A stretch of 64,000 nt of DNA from Arion vulgaris (GCA_020796225.1 CM036771.1:26642176-26706175); one strand, 5' to 3'; counted from the first letter of the stretch, positions 25,101 through 40,100 are shown. Notes: a model not told the origin generated them from the sequence alone. Translations and numbers: made by a program.

Positions 25101-28100
25101 AGGCTGACATATAATATCCTACAGATTAACTACATACCATATCCTACAGGCTAGATACATACCACATCGTGCAGATTACCTAATGCTACATGCTGTATGT
25201 TAACCCTATATGACATCCTACTACCTAGTATGTACCACATCCTACAGACTAGCACCATTCTATATCTTACAAACAGAATGCTACAATATGTATACTAACT
25301 GATAATTCCTGAGAATGTTTATTTTGGTAAAAGTTTCTTACATATACATCTTCAAATTTCTTACATAAAAGTACATATTTTCCTTTCACATTGTTCCTGG
25401 TGTGTTAAATTATTAACTTTAAGGTTAAGATTGTAGTTAATGGTATGTTTGTAGCTTGTCATAATATCCTCAAAATCTAGGCTACCATTGAAAGTCATTT
25501 GAAATGTTTGCTCAATGTAAGTCATAATTACTGTTATGGTGTTTATTTTATGGTTTGTTCACTTATATGTTTTCTGCTATGTTGCAGATATTAAAAGTTA
25601 TTCTTCACATGTTATCAGGAGTTTTGCTACATTTAATTACTATATGTGTCCATGTATCATAATGTTAAAATATTTAACAACTTCTTTCTTATATAGATGT
25701 TAACTCTTAGTGGACCAGGGCAAAAGCCATGTTTTTACAAGCCATTTGTTTTTAGAATAAAAAGCTCTCTTTAGTGTGGCTCCTGGTAAAAAGGTGTCCA
25801 ACCCAAAGCCATATAGTGTGACGCTTGGTCCACAAGGAGTTCATTAAGATATTTTTACAAAGCACAAACTCTGTATCTCCAGCAACAATACTAATGATCT
25901 CACGAAAGGACATGACAGCACCAAATGGGTGGGGAGAGGCCTAGGAGATGATAGTAACATAGAATGGGTGGGAGTTAGCATATATAACTACTAAGGCTGT
26001 ATATAACTAGTAAGACTTAGAGCTCAAAACTAGTTGTTATTACTGAAGCTCTTTTGAAGTGACCATAACATTAACTGATTGGTTTCCATAAGCCGCTGGG
26101 AGTGCCACTGCATTTTTACATCTATCTTAAAGAAAATTCATTTACCTACAAAATGGTATATCACACATAAAAATATGTAAATAATTAAGGAAACTGCAGC
26201 TGAATTTGTACATACACCTGCAATGGAAAAATAGGACATAAATTGAATTCCGCCACAATTCGTTTTTCAATTTTCAATTCGGTAGCCAATCAATTCATTA
26301 AGTTATAAAATGTGAAAATATTAGATATTATAAAAATCCACGTCTCCAATTAGTTTCACTTTTTGACACACTTTTTGTATCAATGGGTATTTCTCTTGCA
26401 GTTATGAATGGTGATTTTCAAAGATGTTTTTAATTTTTTTCTACCTGTCACGTATTCTCAAGGAAATCCTTTACAACATATGGCCAATTACGACATTGCA
26501 ACCCTGCCACTGAAATGAGAGCAGGAAAGAAAGTGAATGACTTAATAGCTGGACAACACATGCTTATTAGTGAATCTTCAATCATGGCTGTGAAGAAAGG
26601 GATAGATTTTGCCATTTGCAGACTGCAAACTGGATACACCAAGTGTTGTTGTTTCCTATGCGAATGGGACAGTAGAACAAGAAAGAATCACCCTTGAAGA
26701 ATCACACAAGTGGCTTTTGGTTATTGGTTATTGGTTACTAAACTGACGTCATTGCACTCTGGGGCAGACCCATAGGTGCTCAGTCTCCCCAACAGATATC
26801 GAAGAGTATGCATACTGATGGTTCCCTTGGCTCGCTGATTAAACACACCTCTTACTCTGCCTCTCAGGCATCCAGTTCTACTTGTACAACGGGTAACTCC
26901 AAACTGCTTAAATCGCATGATCGATTCAACATCGATTTTAGTGTCCTCATCCAACAGACACTCGCAAAGAGAACGAAGAACATCCCCCTTATCCATCTTC
27001 AACTTCCCAATAATCGATGCTGTTGATGCAAACCTGTCTGCTCTCTCATTACCATAAATATCCGCATTTCCAGGACAGTATATCCACGTAAGCCACTGGA
27101 GGTTAGAAACTTCTATAGACGACATCCACTCATACCGAAACCTGCCCTTCTGGATCTTGTGAATCATCGACTGAGAGTCAGATACAACAACGGCTCCAGT
27201 AAATTAAATCCCAGAGAGCCAATGAAGGACAGCAGTATGGGCCTCAACCTCAATCCTCATACTAGAAGAAGTTGTCCTGTACGTTTCACGTTGCTCTGCA
27301 ACAACCCAGCCATGCGCAATAGCCAAGAAACCCCAGCTGGACTTCTCACCACAATGAACCGACCCATCGGTATATACAACAACAGTGACTCTTGCGCACA
27401 TCTATAACACCTGTTGGGAAAAAGTTTATGGATAAACCATCAGATCCACCGAAAATCTGCTGTAATTTTTTGGGCAATGCAAAATCTCAAGAATACAAAA
27501 AGACATTGGGGTATCTATGGTGAAGGCATATCACGAAAGGAGGTGCAATATTTCTTTTAATCTGCACTCCCAGGATTTACACCTAGATATTTTATCAGAC
27601 AAGATCTGTGAGTGATGAGCATGGGAAAAGGTTTCACTCAAAAATTTGTTGCTGCAAAATAAATATATGAAGGGAAGTAAAATCTAGCTATGTTGGCCAA
27701 TTATTGTTAGGGTCTGACAACTCCACTATCATCTTATAAGCGGATGCCATCAGGATTATCATTCTAGGTATGGTAAGCTGCCATCAGGATTATCATTCTA
27801 GGTATGGTAAGCTGCCGTCAGGATTATCATTCTAGGTATGGTAAGCTGTCATCAGGATTATCATTCTAGGTATGGTAAGCTGCCATCAGGATTATCATTC
27901 TAGGTATGGTAAGCTGCCATCAGGATTATCATTCTAGGTATGGTAAGCTGCCATCAGGATTATCATTCTAGGTATGGTAAGCTGCCATCAGGATTATCAT
28001 TCTAGGTATGGTAAGCTGCCATCAATAAGAATGTTCACACCTTATTTATGGAAGTCATATTTTTTTTTTGTGATCCAGAAGCACCTGAGCTTTCAGCTCG

Positions 28101-31100
28101 GTACCATGGACATCATAACCCTTCGGTTCGGTGCCACGAACATCGAAAATCTGGGGGAACCTGTGACTTTCTGCCAGCCCGCAGAATTCAACCGCAATTG
28201 AACCGCTTGTCACCCGTCGTCCAACATGCTACGAACACGCTGGGCATTCGGACATGCAAGTCATATAAAATGATGGCATGTAATGGGAAAAACTGCTGTC
28301 AGTGATTTACCAAGGATATAATGTTAAACAGGGGTCTCTGTAGTGTAGAGGTTAGGTGCTCGCCTCTTGTGCCATAGGTGACCGTTTCGCTCCCTTGAGG
28401 AGCCATCGGGATATTCTTTCCAAGATGGATGATAAAATGTAGTTCCCGTCTTCAATTTGAGCACGTAAAAGAACCATTGGCAGTTCAAAATCAAGAAGGG
28501 CAGGCTGGAAAGCCGCTGCCTAGGCAAAATTCATTAGAAAATGATTGAAAATAAAATTCCTAAAAAATAACTTCACCATCTTCAAAATTACATGGGGATC
28601 CTCACTGGTGCTACGGAGTTTGTGCACTGCAGCTGAGATCTTTCTGTATAAGAAAGAGATCACGATCGAAGCACATATGGTTACTCACCGAAGTGCAATG
28701 ATGATGGTCCTATCAATCAGTCAATCAATTAATAATGTTAAACAATGTATACTTTGACCTAGGAGTGAAAGCTCTCCATACATGAATTGTTTTGTGATAT
28801 TTTTCTTACAATTCTTGCTAGTTCTTGTTACTTGTTCTATTTTTAGCAATCAAGAGAGCGAGAGAAAGAGCTGAAGATGCAGGAACAGAAACTAGAGACG
28901 GAAATAATTAGATCGGTATGGAGTCATTTACTTTTAAAGCAATCAAAATTTAACATGATTTCTTTTGTCTGTATGTAGCTTTTTTTTTTTTTTCCGTCCG
29001 CTTTCATCTCAGACGAGTTTCATCTCTGAAACTGATTTTTGCGTGAAAATCCGTTTTCCAATTTCTTACAATGGCAGCAGCGTGCACATTGTAAATTACT
29101 TTACACTGGCAGCCGTGTGCTCAATGTACTCGTAATTAGTATTCCTCGCCATACAGGCAGATTTTCTCCGACTTCAGAGGTACTCACGTTATCGTCCTGA
29201 GTAAGACCAGGGACTCGAACAAATGCCGGACAGTAGGTTCGAACCCGAGCTATGAGGCGTCTCACAGCTAGCAGGCCAAGCTACTATCAACTACTCTAGG
29301 CAGTCCCCCGTAGCTTTTGATAAAGGAGGTCATCATACAGATTATAATTTGAGATATAAACTATGATGCTTTAACTACTGCAACATCTTTCTTCTTCTCT
29401 TCCACCATTTACTTCTTTATGGAAGTGTTGGGGAGGGGATGTTGTGATCTTGTGTGTGCTTATTCTAGTGCATTTTGTAAGCTGTTATTCATTTTCTTAA
29501 GACAGTTCTTGATGCTGTCACTCCATCTTTTTCATGGTCTTCCTTTTGCTCTGTTTCATTTTTTGACCACAAAAATGAATGAATCAGCATTCTCTTTAAA
29601 AATCATATAAAATTATTTTATTTATAGTTAATTAACTTCTTGTTCCTTATTTCTTTATTTTATCATTCATCCCTTGAAGTTATGGGTTAGAGATATTGTT
29701 TTTTCTTTCTGATCTTTGCAGACAGAAGTTAAGGCTGTAAAATCAGTTAATACTGACAGAGGTGTAGCACCAAAAGGCTCGACTCCACGAAGTGGTACTG
29801 ACAAGATGCCAGCTACACCAGGAATTAAGCAAAGTCAGATGTATCCTAGTGATGATGAAAGAAGTACAGGTAGAAATAATGATAACTTATTCCAGACATT
29901 TGTAGTCTCTTCTTGTCATATTTTTTATTAATGTTATTCGGTATAATCAAAGGGGTTCTAACTCATTTGCAATTCTCAATTGCGGTTCAAGAGATGACTT
30001 CTCAAACAAACTGTGGTAGAAAGAGAAGCTATAATAATCAACTTCCCATGGGTATGGTAAGCAAGTGGACCTTGGGATTACTGCAGCGGAGGACGAAGCA
30101 CACATGGGAATGCTGATGTGTCATGACATCAATCAAATAAACATAACAACCAAACTGCAGAAATCCTAATTGTAGCTAGGCTCAGTGTTGCAATCCAGTT
30201 GTTTGTGGTACCTAGGAAAAAATTGTTATTTGTAGGAGCTATATAGAACAGTCTTTGTAATCCATCATTGCTATCAACAAGCTGCTGAATATTGATGAGT
30301 TTACCCTGAAGACAAGTGTCTCAGTTCTTGTAGCTTTTAATGTTTCTTACCAATACCGATGACTAGATTTTGGTTTTTGGCATTCAGAAGATACATCATA
30401 ACAGCAGGGAGGTCTTCATCATCATCAAATAGCTTGTCCTGAGCAGAACTTTGCCACCCTAACTGTCCTCCGGAATTTCTCTCATAGGCCAGATGTCCTG
30501 TCTCTGCAGCCGTCAGGTTCAAACCATCAGTTACATCCTGAATCTATCTTCTCCGTGGTCTTCCTCTTCTTCCCTTTGTTGGTATACCTCCTTCCATGAT
30601 GGTCTTCTCCAGCCCTTCATGTCTTTTTTAGGACTAAGGTAAAAACCAAAAATAGCATCAGAACTTCATATTGTATCAGGTACTACAGTTAAAACTAAGC
30701 ATGATTGCACATTGAAAGATTTTATTATCCACTAGAATAATGCATGATTGTAACAGCCATTAAAAACTGCAGGCTAAGTGTGATAGTTGCTGAATGAACA
30801 TAGTTAACCATTGCTTCACATAGTTTTACTGCAGTCTTACCCTATATCGATAATAGTTGATGAATGATTGCATCAATCATTAGAAATACAATAGCTGATT
30901 GTGATAGCAGATAAATGATTGTATATGTCAATAGAGCTACTGTAAAACATACTGAGGAGGAGATTGCAGCATTTATGGACTAATTGGTAACTTCCTGCAA
31001 CATTGTATCATCATCATCATCAAGTCAATGGTCACTCCAAACAATAGCAGTGATAAAATATAACCTTGCTTTACTTCTGTTTCCTGTTATCAATTATTAC

Positions 31101-34100
31101 TATTATTTATTGTTCTCATTAACTGTAGCTATCTAAGTGATACTATCGTGATGTACTTGACCTCTCTAGGTTTTGGTACTGGCACAAGTAGCCTGAGAAC
31201 CTTTCAAAGTGGTACAGCACGATCAAATATGGGGTAAGATATTTATTATGTAACGTGTACTTTTATCAAAAGTAGACCAATTTATCTCTTTACTTTATCA
31301 CTGTTGTCTGTCTCTGATAACATTTCATTTAGTACATATCCTTCTGAATTAGACCCATTTGCACTTGGTAGTTTGTCATGTAAAACCCACTTTATAGTAC
31401 TCGAGCTACTGAGTTATGTTTTAGCATGGTAGTAGATCTGATTGATCATAGAGGAAGCTGTCAGAGCTGACTCATGCCCATCTATCTTTATTAATGAATG
31501 TTTCAAACCCCACGGCGGACAGTTTGGAAGCAAATTCTTTCCTGCCGATTTTTATGAACGGTAAAAATAGACCTCACCGTTCAGAAAGCAACGGCAAACT
31601 ACTGAAAGTATAAGTGGTGCCTGAAAATTGACGACTTGTTTACTGTGGTTGATGGCGACGTCCTGTAAAGGATATGCCATGATTTTCATTTCAAACGCAA
31701 AAAAAAACATGTTGATTATTATGCTATCAAATTTAACAGCCAGTATAAAAGAATTACTGAAAATTTATGTTATTTTTTTGTTCTGCATAGTTTGATAGAA
31801 ATAAAAATATCTCTGCAATTTTATGTGATTTGTTTTACAATTTTGTCTTTTACAAAATATGTAGCCACTAGGTGACTGTGCTTTTAGCTATGATCAACTG
31901 CCACACTACACATCTACAAAATGTTAAAGATAAGTTAATCCTAGAGCATTAAAATGAAGTTAATATTAAAACTGAAATACATGTTAACACCAGAATTGGA
32001 AGAGAAGTTGACACTAGAACTTAAAGAGAACTTTAAACTTCAACTTGAAGTAAACACTAGAGTCTCTAAGAGAAGTAAATATTGAAAACATAAGAGTACC
32101 GGGATCTAAAGTTATGAAGTGTCATGCTCTTCTGACCATTAACATGACATTTGGAGAAGAACATGTTTTTATTTCAATGAACAGTTTTCCAATTAGTTTT
32201 GTGTATATATTTATTGGAACTGATTACATGCACCAAGCAGAGAGAGTTGTGGAGAGACATGAGCGTCTGCACCAGCAGGCTTGGCACATGATTGATTTAT
32301 ATATTTATATTGTATCACTAACATCCTATCTTTAACATCCTATTTTGTGTATTTTCAGTCAAACAGGTACTCAGACACTGCACACCATGCAGTTTTTAGA
32401 GGAGCTGCGGAAAAACCCAACGCTGTCTGTGATGAGAGAGCAACTGGCTGAACTGTTGCAGGAGCAGCTGGAGAAGAAAGGAATACATCCGGTAAGTTGT
32501 TTCAATTTATTATTGATAATTGCACTTTTCTGTATTGATAACTATTGTTAATCTTTCAATGTTCATATTTCTTTTCTTGTTAGTTGTATTTTAGATGTAG
32601 GAAGTGGAGGATACTATATCTCAGATCTGTCAACTTGATCATGTAAACCATGGACATGAATGGACTGACAATCTAGAGAAGTTGCATGAACATATGGAGG
32701 TGATAGTCAACTTGGGCAGGCAGATCTTGCAAGGGAATGACCCCAGACAGATACAGATGCAGATATAAGGAATGTAATTAATAGGTACACCATCAACACT
32801 ACACTCCCACACCCAACCCCAGTGTCTTAATCATCTAACATATAGTTCAACAATTCATGTGTTATCTGGGTGGGCTTATACAGCACAGATGAACAGTGAA
32901 GGAAAAAAACAGTACATTCAATTCCATCAGAACAATGGAGTTAACTGCTGTCTGAGGGATGATTTTGTGACTTGCAGGAAAAACTATGCAAGCAATGAAA
33001 GTAACAAATTAGATGTGTTTGTGTAGGAAGTAGTAGGTAAGCTTTGTGTTGAATTGATAATCAATATTCAGCAGACCTGTATCAAGATACTGTCTTGGTT
33101 TTACGTATGTGTACATGCAGCTGTGAAGGGAAATGAAAGGGCAAATAAACTAGCTTGAGTGGCATCCATTACATGTGGGAGAGAGGTATGGATAAAGCAG
33201 ACATAATAAATTCCCTCTTCTCCACATATATTAAAACAGAGACATTATACCACTTCATTAAAATGGAGATAGAGCACGCACGTCGATGCTGTCTGAGAGG
33301 TAGAGGGAGAAGATTTGCCAACCTCCATCACTTGAGCACAGTGAACCTTGGAATGTTGAAATGGCTGCTGCTTTGAATTATGGAGCACGTATGGACGTCC
33401 AATATGTGAGAATGTCATTCACAACTGAGCTGAGCTGTGAATTAAACATTGGCAAACGTTTTTCGTTTGTTTTGTTTCTCATCATTTCTCTTCTTCCCTG
33501 CTCTCGGTCATTTTCTTCATTTGTTCCGTTGCTGACTTCTTTCAGTGCCATAATGTCTAGCTGTTTGTTATCTTTCCTCTTTACATTCATGTTCTCCAAT
33601 ATCACAATGTTTCTTAGTACTCTTTTTCACCTCATATTCAAGCAAAGGTGAAATAAATCCTTCAATTTTTTATAGTATTTATTTTGATCATTAGATTTGA
33701 TAAGATAATCTTTTTTTTTTTTTTGTGATACCTTATCTATCCATCCATAGATTTATATCATTATTCTGACAAATCAATTTATCTTTGACTTGTGCTAGCT
33801 CTATGGCCTCCTTGTCTCATTTTCATGATATAAACATTGCTCCGTGGTGTAGTATTTGCTCTTGTTGTGATTGGTAATGTTTTATTGAGTCAAATATTTA
33901 TCATTTTGTGAAATGCTGGATGTTTTTTTAAACAATCTATTTTGTTCTTTTATTTTGGTAGTGAACTTTTCCATCTACTAAAATTAGTGTTCTTCTAGTG
34001 TTGATGTCTTGTTGGAAAGTGATAATTGTTGTTATATAGTTTAGATTTGAAATCACTTTTGTAGATATATTCTTATCCTGGTCTTGGAGACTTAAGAATA

Positions 34101-37100
34101 GAACTTTGCATCCTGCCAACCATCTTGTAGAAGCTAACTAAATCATCATCATCATCATTGGTCTCTTTGTCTCAGGAGACAATAGGTGTTGCGTCACGTA
34201 GTATGTTCTGTGCTGAATCACAACGTTTCATGTGGCTGTAATGGCCTATTCTGGAGTGGCAATCCTTGCCACAGTTGCTGCAGGTAAAACGGGAGACTAG
34301 AGCCGATGCATGTGATGTTCTCTCTGCTCTCTTTTGCCTCCACATGTGATGATGTTTTTCTTTTTTTCTTTTTGAGCCGCCCTCACTGCCGCTCGCCATG
34401 CTTGCCTGTCTTTGGCCAGCCGTTCCCAATGTTTTTTGTCTATGCCGCATGAAGTTAGATCACGCTTGCAGGTGTCAATGAAGCGTAATAATGGGCGCCC
34501 ATGCTGTCTAGCACCAGATGTGAGTTGACCATATAGAATGTTCTTTGGGATTCTATCATCGCTCATACGGCACACGTGTCCCAGCCATCTGAGACGTCGT
34601 TGACTCAGTAAAGTGTGCATGCTTGGAATGCCAGCACTGTTCAGGACTTCTATATTGGAGATGTGATCTTGCCATCGGATGTTGTATATTCGCCTGAGAC
34701 AGCGCATGTGGAAGGTGCTGAGGCGATGTTCTTGTCTAGCATATGTGGTCCATGTCTCACTACCATACAGTAGAGTGCTGAGAACACAAGCTTTATATAC
34801 TTGTGTCTTGGTGTTTCTTGTGAGTGCCCTGTTTTCCCATACATGCTTTGCTAATTTAAACATAGCAGTGGAGGCCTTCCCAATGCGACTACTAATTTCA
34901 TCATCGATGGAGAGGTTGCTGCTGATGACAGAGCCAAGGTATGTAAAGGTATTGACTACTTCAAGCGTATTACTGCCAATGTTGATAGATGGGGCTCTGC
35001 TAATATCCTGGAACATTATATTTGTTTTCTTCAGGCTGATGGTCAAGCCGAATTCATTTGACTATATATAACTGTATATGACTGTATATAACTGTACATG
35101 ACTGTATATAAGACTAGCAACCTCAGTATCTCTATTAAAATGCTACAGTAAGAGCTAACTCAATAGAAAATGATCTGCTCTGTTGCATGCTTCAGTTATG
35201 TTATGTTATGCGATCGATGTCATTGCACATTCAACATTCCCATTCCTGCTCTGTCCTCCGCTGCAGCAGCCATCCAAAAGTCCATTTGCTCACCATACCC
35301 ATGAGAAGTTGATTACTATATCTTCTCTCTCTACCACGAAGATGACACTGTTTGGCATGTCCAAACTTAATGCCTAATTCTCAAACTCGTTCTAGTGTCT
35401 TGAGACGACCATGTGCATGCTTCAGTTGTTGTTCTTTGCTCTTTATTAAGCAGAAGAAAAAACAGAAAAAGAAGAATGTTGCAGAAGTGTTTGTTATTGA
35501 TACACTTTCTATTATTGTTGTTACTAATGTTATTGTCATTATCAGACCATAGTATGGTTATGTATATAAGTAGAGAATATATGAAGGTTCACAATGAATG
35601 ATGGAAATCAATGTGACTGATACCAATATTGCTACTCAAGCAGATCTAGTGAACATTTGAACTTTCTTTGCTTGCCTTAACACAGCTCTCAGGGATTCAA
35701 AGCCCAAACCACCTACACCGTTGTTGTTGCTGCTGCTGTAAGAAAATGAGCTACACACCCAGGTGTAAGATACACAGGGTAACAATCATCAGTTACTGTT
35801 TCACTTTGGAGTTTTCATTGAAGTTACTTGTTGTTTATTGATTAACAGAACCGACCTCTATTGTACACCAGGCAGACCTTTAGGTGCTCAGTCTTCCCAG
35901 CAGATTGTTATAGGGTTTGCATGCTGATGAGAGTTTGTTGGTTATACATTTATCACCCATCTGTGCAGGTCTTCCTTTTCTTATTTATTTATTTATTTAT
36001 TAACCATCTAAGAGACCTTTGAGATGTACTATTGCAGTATTGAATGAATGAACTTGACAGATAACAAATCAGAGAAACAAGTTCTTAAAGACAGTATGGT
36101 TTCTATACTACTGAAATGAATGCAAAAAATTGTCATTTGGCTTGATCATAATATGAAACAAAAATATCCTGCTACAGAAATTACTGGATGGAAAAACTTT
36201 AGGGAAGAGAAAAAATGGACATCTAAGGATATGCTTCATTTTGTAGTCATACAGAGACATCACAGCTCTGATCTTAGGGTGACCTACAGAGAACCAACAT
36301 TGACATGGTACAATGGAGAGACATCTAATGTACCATCAGGACATGGAACATAATATTTATGGAATTCCATTGCAGACAGCTTTTCTTGTATAGAAGACAC
36401 AAACTGGTGACATAATAGTGACAACGTAACAAATACATTCTCCCTAGGTGCAGTTTGGTTCCTTTTGGATCTGACAATAATAGATATTAGAGTAATGAAT
36501 AGTTACTCTTGGCATATCATTACGTTACATCATTGATTCACTTTTCTTCAAAGGCAGAACATTCAAACTCTGGCTACATGCTTCTTTTAAAAACACTCTT
36601 CATGAGTTCACGTCTGTTTGTTTTTTTAGTCTTTCCTCTTGGGCCTGTGGGCGGCGCATAGGGCAGAGGTCATAGCTCTCCATGTCTCGCGGTTCGTTGC
36701 TATCTGTTTTAGGTCTTTAATGTTTACTAGGCCCATCGTTGAGCCTTCTCTGGTGATGGTTCTACGCAGAGTCTCTCTTGGTCTTCCTCATTTTCTTTTT
36801 CCCTCTGGTGTCCATATGAGGGATTGGTAAGGGAGTCTTCTCTCATCCATTCTAAGTGTGTGGCCGATGTAGTTCCAGCGGCGCTTTCTTATAAAATTTG
36901 ATACATTTTCTTGCTTGGTCTCTTATCTTATTTGTGTATTAGGTCTGAAATCTGACCATTTGAGGTTCAGTATTCTTCTAAGACATTTATTCTCAAAGTT
37001 ATCTAATTTTCTTTCTAGAGCTTTTGTTGCTTTCCAACTCTTGCATCCATAAGTTAATACTGGAATCACACAAGAGTTAAAGATCTTTAATTTTAAGTGC

Positions 37101-40100
37101 TTGCTGAGTGAATTGGACTTCCATATATTTGACAATTTGTTAAAAGTACTTGATGATGTTTGTTTTTGTTAATGGTTAATGTGTTGTCCTGATGTAACCA
37201 AAATGGATGTAGTATATAGTTGAAAGATCTTACCTCAATGTGGAAAGGTGTTAAAAAATTGATAAAAAAGAGCTAATTTTCAGCATCAACTGATGAAGAT
37301 AACTCTACTATAATGTATTTAAAGTTTTATGCGTTATCTTTTGAGATAGCTAATTTGATGGTTTTTCCATTGTTGCATTCACTTGCATGTTTTTTTTTAT
37401 TGTATTGCTGAGTTTTTTTTATTTATATCTTCCTAGTTTATTCTACTTGCTACATTTGACAATGTGAATTCACTAAACTTTATTATTTCTTTTAAAACAA
37501 CAAAACTGTACACTGTGTATGCATACATACATACATATATACCTCCATGCACAAATGCACACACACACACACATTCCCACAAACACACACACAGAATCAG
37601 ACAGGAATCTCGGATGAAGTCCTGAAGAGCAAGCTTCACAACTTATCAACACAGAGACAGTCGCATGTGCAGGTTTGAACATGATTTTGTTTTTTGCCAT
37701 TATCCCTTACAGCAGTTTATCTTGAAGAGTGTTCATCATAAAAGAATATTATAATTTCTAGGAAATATGAGATCAAAATATTGATTAATTGAAAAGTAGA
37801 TAATAATCTCTCTTGAAGTACATAGAGAACTAAATAGCAGAAAAGGAAGAGAACTCAAGTTGGCTAACTTCTTCTTTCTTTTGTCCTTCTCTGCTTTTTT
37901 GCTGTTAGGCATTGCAGGTTTAACTGATGATCGGTTTCCACAATAGTATATGCTCCATCGCTTGATATGCTGTGCTGTTGTGGAGTTTCAAGATGTCTGT
38001 AACTCCATCAACCCATCTTTTTCTTGGTCTGGGTATACCATCATACTATTACTATTAGCTTATTACTTCTTACTATTACTATCACCTTATTCCTTTTACT
38101 ATTAGGAATCCACTTTTATACCATTAGGTATATTGGGAATACAGTATTAAGTCAGTTCATTGACCATCAGCATACAATGGGTGATGGGATCAACATCATG
38201 AGCATTCTGTTCTCCGGACTGCACTGTGTTGTAGTTTTCAGAGTTGGCTGTGGTATTTGCACTTTTCGTAAATTTGCAATTTGCATTTGATCATGACCTT
38301 TGGCAACCATCATGCTATATGCAAGATGAAGTAGACATTTTTATATTGTACTTGTAGTGCCATATTAACAAGTGTTTTCTCAATGACATAGATCAGGTCA
38401 GCAAATATGTAGCATCCACAAACTAGAACTTTTCCTTGGGGTTTCTGAATGATTACATTTTTAAGCAAAGAAATAGAACAGAGAACCCAGTTATTCAGAT
38501 AATAAGGCACATATATTTTTCTTTAGTTGTATTTGGATTAACCTATATCTTACTCATTATTTAGTTTAATAAATTGTTATTAAGGAAGATGTTTGTGGGT
38601 TGATGATATCATCAAAAGGCATACCAACTGATGTGATGACTAATCATATCTTGATGCGACTAATCATTTCTTGATGTGTCAACTAATCATATCTTTCCAC
38701 AACCAGTTAATACCTAGACTGTTTATCAACTCTATTGTGTTTGGTTCTTTGGATGTAATGTTCAATTTATCAATTACTCTTTGCTTTTTGTTGTCTATGT
38801 CTGCTTCTCCTAATATGTTATTATTGCTACCAAATAATTCATGTTTATTATTTTGGTTTGAATTTGAAACAGAAGTATCCAGATTTTAATGAATGGAGGG
38901 AGTTTTACAACAACAAATCAACAGATGAAGCAAAGAAACAACTGAAAATGAAAATGCTTCCCTTGAGTCAGCCCCCACCAGGTAAACCACATTTTAAGGT
39001 TTTCAAATTAATGAGGTGTAACTGTTGTGATATTATTTGACACTTGTTTTAGTTACATATTTTTGTTGTTGTATCTTTATTATTATTATTATTATTGTTA
39101 TTAGTCTTTAGCTAGAAGCTTTTGTTGTGTATATTTTTATTTGCTTTAGTAGTTCTATTTAGCAACTTTTAAAAAAGAATTCTAGTTTGTCATTCATAGT
39201 TGAATGCATAGAGGTGTTTGTGTTTTATTTGTGAAGACATTTGTCAGTCTTGGGGACTTTGAGTTCATACCGCAGCATGTACAGGATTTCTTTACTTGGG
39301 ATGAAAGTGAACATCAAAACTGCATAGTACCTGTGACAGCCCAACAGATTTCCTTGATACTTCAGTTTTTTTGTTTTTTTTTCCAATCTAGAAGCACGGC
39401 TCTTCGGCTCGGTGCCATGGACATCGTTACCCTTCGGTTCGGTGCCACAAACACCATAAATCTGGAGAACCTGTGGCTTTTCTGCCATCCCCCTGAATTG
39501 AACCTGCACTCACAGAGGGCTTATCACCAGTCTTCCAACGCGCTACGAACACACTGGGCAGGCGGGCTGATACTTCAGTTAAAACATTCCCTTAGCAACC
39601 ACTAATCAGGAATACACTATAGTACATTCAGACTTTTGTGTCAATCAGTTGAATGATAAATTTGCAACTCTTTTACTGAATATCGCATGTTGATTACTAA
39701 TCTCCATTGCCAGTAACTGTGTTGCTGACACAGAAATGGATAATGCAACCATATATATGTTGCTTTACAGTCACTTGTTAGCTGATGATACAGAAATGTA
39801 TAATGCAACCATATCTCAGTTGCTTTACAGTCACTTGTTAGCTGATGATACAGAAATGGATAATGCAACCATATGTCAGTTGCTTTACAGTCACTTGTTA
39901 GCTGATAATACAGAAATGGATAATGCAACCATGTCAGTTGCTTTACAGTCACTTGTTAGCTGATGATACAGCAATGGATAATGCAACCATATCTCAGTTG
40001 CTTTACAGTCACTTGTTAGCTGATGATACAGCAATGGATAATGCAACCATATCTCAGTTGCTTTACAGTCACTTGTTAGCTGATGATACAGAAATGGATA

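Noticed and set aside
27746..28024. CRISPR-like regularly spaced repeats
   Set aside because: Units are contiguous with no spacers and the genome is animal. It is a minisatellite.
28985..29000. T-runs as terminators or Pol III stops
   Set aside because: On the minus strand they are simply poly(A) tails of SINE copies.
33361..33651. Open frames on both strands (96 and 75 codons)
   Set aside because: Composition is low complexity, there is no recognisable motif, and the position is inside an intron beside LINE relics.
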